Part shown: positions 59,923-64,000 of the stretch, piece after piece
Layout of the letters: the number at the start of each line of letters is the position of its first letter
Position numbering within the stretch: position 1 is the first letter of the stretch
DNA from: Eutypa lata
Lineage: Eukaryota > Ascomycota > Sordariomycetes > Xylariales > Diatrypaceae
DNA: 64,000 bases
Assembly: GCA_022661535.1 (NCBI GenBank)
Contig: JAKULF010000007.1
Coordinates: 2,914,001-2,978,000 of the forward strand
Reading direction: 5' to 3'
Notes under the pieces: model-generated
Seen by the model: the letters and a program-made list of their open reading frames with translations, nothing else
Databases searched by the model: none
Told to the model about the DNA's origin: nothing
Program-made: the position numbers and the translations under genes

Positions 59923-62292
59923 ATGGTAGACTTACATTGGCTTTTATCAAGGCTGAAAGGACGTAAACATCACTTATGTAGTGTCTGTGCCAGGTTAGAC
60001 TTGGAAAGGGTGCTTTGTAATGAAACAAGTCAGCAGCTCATCGGAAGCCTGTCGGAGTATAATGATCCAGCCTGTCCGTTCTGTGGCCTTATCTCCAAGG
60101 CAATCGCTCGCGCTTGGGGGTTCAAATGGGATTCAGCAAGTCTGTATCCAGTCATAGAGATTTCTTGCCAGCTCTTCATCCAGAGTCGAAGTCCATTGTC
60201 TATCAAGGGACATGGCGGTACCAAACATCCCCAGCCTAGACTACTGTTAGCGACAGACAAGAGGCCTCCAGCGTTCCACCACAACCGGGCCCCACCAAGG
60301 CAAATCGATCGGGAGAAAAGGCGGTTTATAGTGGCAGAGATAGAAGCGCTCCCAAACCGGTGGGAGCCCAATCACCTCCCTCGATTGGACGTTGGGGTTC
60401 ATGCCAACACCACGCTTCTGAAACGCTGGCTAGTGGAATGTAAAAGGCACGAGCATTCGAGTAGGGAAGCAAAACAGGGATATAATTACTTGTTCCAATC
60501 TGAACTTCCCTTCCGACTTGTCGACGTGAAGGAAGAGTGCTTGGTACAGAAGGATAAAGAATGCGACTATCTTGCACTATCCTATGTTTGGGGTTCACTT
60601 CCTACTCTTAACGATCCTGATGAAGATGAGCGAGAGATCCCCGTGCTTCTGACGCTCAAGAAGAATATGAGAGATCTAGAAAGTCCTAAGAGCCTATCTA
60701 GTTCGCGGCTAGTATCACACAGTACTGGAAGGATCTCTCGGACAATCCGCGACGCAATGGAATTTACTCGGCAAATGGGTATGAGGTATCTGTGGGTCGA
60801 TACCTTGTGCATTGTACAAGATGACCTGTACGAGAAGACACGTCTCATTGGGAATATGGATAGTATTTATAACTCAGCAACGGCTACCATTATTGCTGCA
60901 GCAGGTAGCGATGCAGATGCAGGGCTTAGAGGGATTAGTCCTCGTACGGGTCACCCTATTGAGCCAGTTAAGATTGTTGATGCATCGGATGGAACCGTAC
61001 TCAACCTTTCGCTTTGCCTACTATCGCTATGCGAAGAGGTTCGAAGTCAAACCTGGTACACCCGAGGATGGGCGTTCCAAGAACAATGCTTATCGCGACG
61101 CTGTTTTTACTTCACAGGCGACGAGGTCTTTTTCAACTGTAGTGAAGCGCACTGGAGGGAGGGATACGACTATGCAACAAAGATGCCTAAGAATAGCGAG
61201 GTCAAAGTCAGGACAGGACCTCCATGGTGGTCTAGGAACCTTAGAAAGGACCTTGATCCAACACCATACCAGTACTTAGGAGATGTAAGCGGGGAGTTTA
61301 GTGTGCACGCCTACCAAGCGGCAGTCCAAGAATACAGTCAGAAAACCCTCAAATTCCCACATGACATATTCGACGCATTTGAAGGCATCTTCAACAGGTT
61401 CAGGGGCTCCAAAAGCGCATTGAATCTGGGCATCCGCCAGGCCCAAGCAATTCCTCCCCACCTGCTGTACCAGGCAATCCTTTGGTTCCCCTCTGGTCGG
61501 GCCAAAAAGCGCTTGGGGGCACCCGAAAGGGTAGGACAATTAGCCGATCAGTTTTCTACGTGGTCGTGGTATGTACCATTTCTTTGGCTAAAATTTAGAC
61601 TAGATTGCTATGGAGAACAAGTATAAATAAGCTAATACGTGAGATGATATAGGGCTTCTTGGATTGGAGCGGTTGAGTTTGCCTTTGCCGATAATTCCTG
61701 GCTACCTAGGAATACTTCCCAAGCTCCTTTCAAACGGGTTCCTCATCATGTGCCCATCATATGCTGGTATTACGGAGGCTCAATGCGGAAGTTCTGGACA
61801 AGAGGCGTCTGGGAGGCTACGTGCAAACCTACGAGTTCTGGGACTAGCCATAATTCTGATAGCTTCAACAGTACAAAAGGCTATCTCAGTGATCTAGTAG
61901 GGATAGATGTCGGCTTAATGATAGATCGGTCCCAGACAGGACGAGAGCTTTCCCTTATGCTGAACCATGGAGAGCTTGGATTCTTTGGACCATATTTAGG
62001 AGCCGACCGGTTTCGTATAACAGGTCGGAGAAACGAACAGGTCTGGGGCTTGGTATTGCCTGGCCATTATGGAGAGTTTAGATTTGATAGTGGATTCCAA
62101 GCAATAGATGAGCTTGTCGTTATTGTTGCATCCAATACACTAAACAAGCCGCCTGACACGCAGTTAGTTTTGTTGGGCCTGGAAACGCGAGAGGGTGTCT
62201 CGAGGAGAGTTGGCATCGGAGTTATTTTACTTTCTGGGAACAAAGGCTGCAAATTGCCGCTTTGGGGTTACAAACTTTTCAGGGTCCAATAG
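59923..62292 (+). CDS. HET-domain (heterokaryon incompatibility) protein, 761 aa
   Basis: Two exons, 59923-61568 and 61653-62292, with an 84-nt intron (GTATGT...ATAG). The junction restores STWSWASWIGAVEF, a motif common at this place in HET proteins. The first 210 residues contain a Cys-rich start (CSVCARLDL, DPACPFCGLI). The HET domain runs from about residue 215 to 400 with its three boxes: YLALSYVWG, MRYLWVDTLCIVQDD and TWYTRGWAFQEQCLSRR. The C-terminal half is variable. HET domains trigger cell death when incompatible fungal cells fuse, and are also effector parts of fungal NLR-like systems. No stop or frameshift was seen, so the gene appears intact. It sits among relics of related genes. 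Confidence 0.93.
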
Positions 62293-62720
62293 ACGCTATT
62301 AGATTACAAGAAATTCATGAGCCCTATAAGGCGTACTTAGGCCCTTGAGGAAGGACTAATTTTGTCACATATTGAGCTGTCGCCACACCATGCTTACGTA
62401 GCATTGGGACAGGTTCTCGGACGGAGTCGCTGGCAAGCTCGCCAAGATGTGTTTAGATTGAGATTTACGTTGAAAGATTTCCCAGACGCAAGAAAGCCTT
62501 CCTTGCATCCCTTCGTTTTCCGTTTCTTTTTTAACTTTTATACTTCAGTTCTTAATGGCATAATAAACCGAACAAAAGCTTACATAATTAAGTTAAAAAT
62601 ATAAAAGGGTTTTTTTTCATGTAGTTCCGTAAGAAAAAATATTTTTAAAAATTGTTTATAAAATAAAATTTATATTTAAACTTAAAAAGTTTGATATAAA
62701 GAAATTATTATCACAAATAA
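62293..62720. other. Spacer with AT-rich, T-run block
   Basis: After the HET stop there is 300 bases of ordinary DNA. From about 62590 onward the sequence is almost only A and T (TTTTTAAAAATTG, AAATTTATATTTAAAC), ending in a run of about 15 T at 62726-62740. It directly abuts the HeLo-like fragment. No exon encoding the missing N-terminus was found. Confidence 0.5.
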
Positions 62721-64000
62721 AGAAGTTTTTTTTTTTTTTTCCGTAAAGACCTCTATGAAGTTATATCAGAACTCAAGCATGCCACGGATGAATTTGGCCA
62801 GATGCTGCTGTTTCACATCGAACGGATTCGTTTCTTCCTCTGGTGCGATTACGTGGGCATCACAAACCTTGTTCTCATCCTAGACTCGGGCGGCACCGGC
62901 GATTGTCACAATGAGCTACTTAACAGCCCCAAATCCTCTGTCTTAACGCAAGAGTGGACTTTGAAGTTTTTATGTGATATCTTGGAAAAGATCCAACGCA
63001 ACTTTTACGATGCCAGGTCCTTGCTAGGTGATCATACAAACCCGGGAAAACCAGCTATATTGACACGGTTGATAGCCAAGTCATCCGGAGATGACAAGCG
63101 ATTGGTCAGCATTGCCTTTGATGATGCTCCAAGTAGCAGGCCCCGAAATGGACGAAAGAACCGTGGCGTGAGCTTCAACGTCGCTTGGGTCTTCTCTAAT
63201 AAAAGGAAATTTAAGGCTTTTGTTAGCAACTTGCAACAGTATAACGATGGCCTTCGAAGTATCCTTTCAGGGATCGAGATGTTAGAGTTACAGCGCCAAA
63301 AGGAGCTTCTGGCGACCACAAGCTCATTCGGTTCCCTCATAGTAGCTTGCTCAACCATAGCTAATGTTCCTAACACGGCACAACGGTCGACGGCTATGCA
63401 ACGTTTAGTCGAGTTGACAGAGAGATCTTCGATAATCAATCAGCACCAATTCCCTGACCCTAATTCGGAGCTACTCTTATCCGAGAGCAACATCACTCCA
63501 CCTATTGAACTCTATATCCTTCGGTCGGATATCGAACTCCCAAACGACCACAATTCCGAACTTTTGCCCAGAATATCAGCCAAGTACAAGGGAGAACCGG
63601 CTTTGATCGAGTGGAGGTACTACTCCAGGCGCCTAACCCCAGAAATGTTCGCGTACATGCGCCAGAGAGTGACGATGTTGATACTACAGCTCCAACAATC
63701 TTCATCAACTGAAGGATTCAGCATCCTCGAGTGCGTAGGCTACTTCGAGGACCTAGACAATTATCGGATCGGCATGGTGTTCAAGACGCCGAACACCCTC
63801 TAAGGCGACTAGATCACCAATCTGAGGGATATAATGGTGAAAGATCGACGGGATCGCATCGCGAGGGAACTCAGGGCGCGCATGTCCGTTGCGCGCCCTC
63901 TAGTTATGACAGTCTTCCGACTACATTCAGTTGGATGGCTACACAAGAACTTCAGAAGCGAGAACATACTTTTGAAGAAGTTGAGTGGTGACAGTTGTTT
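62721..64000 (+). pseudogene. HeLo / kinase-like protein, N-terminus missing and two internal stops (runs off window)
   Basis: The frame is open from about 62721. DLYEVISELKHA, then LLFHIERIRFFLWCDYVGI, fits the second helix region of HeLo domains (HET-s type prion-inhibition and propagation domain). The first 20-25 residues expected before it are absent and are replaced by an AT-rich block. Residues IEWRYYSRRLTP, ILECVGYFED and YRIGMVFKTP are the usual start of the kinase-like part. TAA at 63801-63803 and TAG at 63810-63812 then interrupt the frame, which continues in register (ITNLRDIMVKDRRDRIARE) to a catalytic-loop-like HSVGWLHKNFRSENILLKK and the window edge. HeLo-kinase proteins are linked to fungal cell-death signalling. 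The continuation downstream is unknown. Confidence 0.68.

Overview
The window reads as nuclear DNA of a filamentous ascomycete, most likely a Sordariomycete. Its genes carry short GT-AG introns (about 50-170 nt) with CTAAC/CTGAC-like branch sites. Several families are typical of Pezizomycotina: a HET-domain protein, a HeLo-type protein, a Pof3/Dia2-like F-box protein, an ascomycete class II-like peroxidase and a small MCYQ-type cysteine protein. AT-rich blocks and C-to-T type stop codons near repeat-like DNA suggest repeat-induced point mutation (RIP). No tRNA, rRNA, CRISPR array or intact transposon was recognised by eye.

Layout. Positions 1-18290 are very gene-poor. They hold the probable 3' end of one gene at the left edge and one small conserved gene (12033-12281), surrounded by about 12 kb and 6 kb of DNA rich in microsatellites and dispersed TAGG/CCTA motifs. 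Positions 18291-24931 hold a TPR/F-box/LRR protein, a secreted GH43 glycosidase on the minus strand and a GNAT acetyltransferase. Positions 24932-37782 hold a decayed reading frame, a secreted heme peroxidase, a MATE transporter and a fungal membrane protein of unknown function. Positions 37783-50693 hold a large TPR protein, an AT-rich relic, a secreted PQQ-type sugar dehydrogenase, a zinc alcohol dehydrogenase, a MARVEL membrane protein and a BTB protein. Positions 50694-53706 hold a 13-exon oligopeptide (OPT) transporter.

The last 9 kb (54704-64000) differ from the rest. They hold an ankyrin-type fragment without its N-terminus, an intact eight-exon gene with a nucleotidyltransferase-like GSS...DID signature, a complete HET-domain gene, and a HeLo/kinase-like gene that lacks its start and carries two in-frame stops. 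AT-rich blocks lie between or beside these genes. This looks like a fungal self/non-self recognition neighbourhood in turnover.

The genes do not form one pathway. Two themes are visible: secreted or small-molecule metabolism (GH43, peroxidase, PQQ dehydrogenase, alcohol dehydrogenase, MATE and OPT transporters), and NLR/HET-type recognition modules on the right. Exon structures were derived by hand from splice consensus, reading-frame phase and family similarity. All functional calls are homology judgements from memory, not searches.
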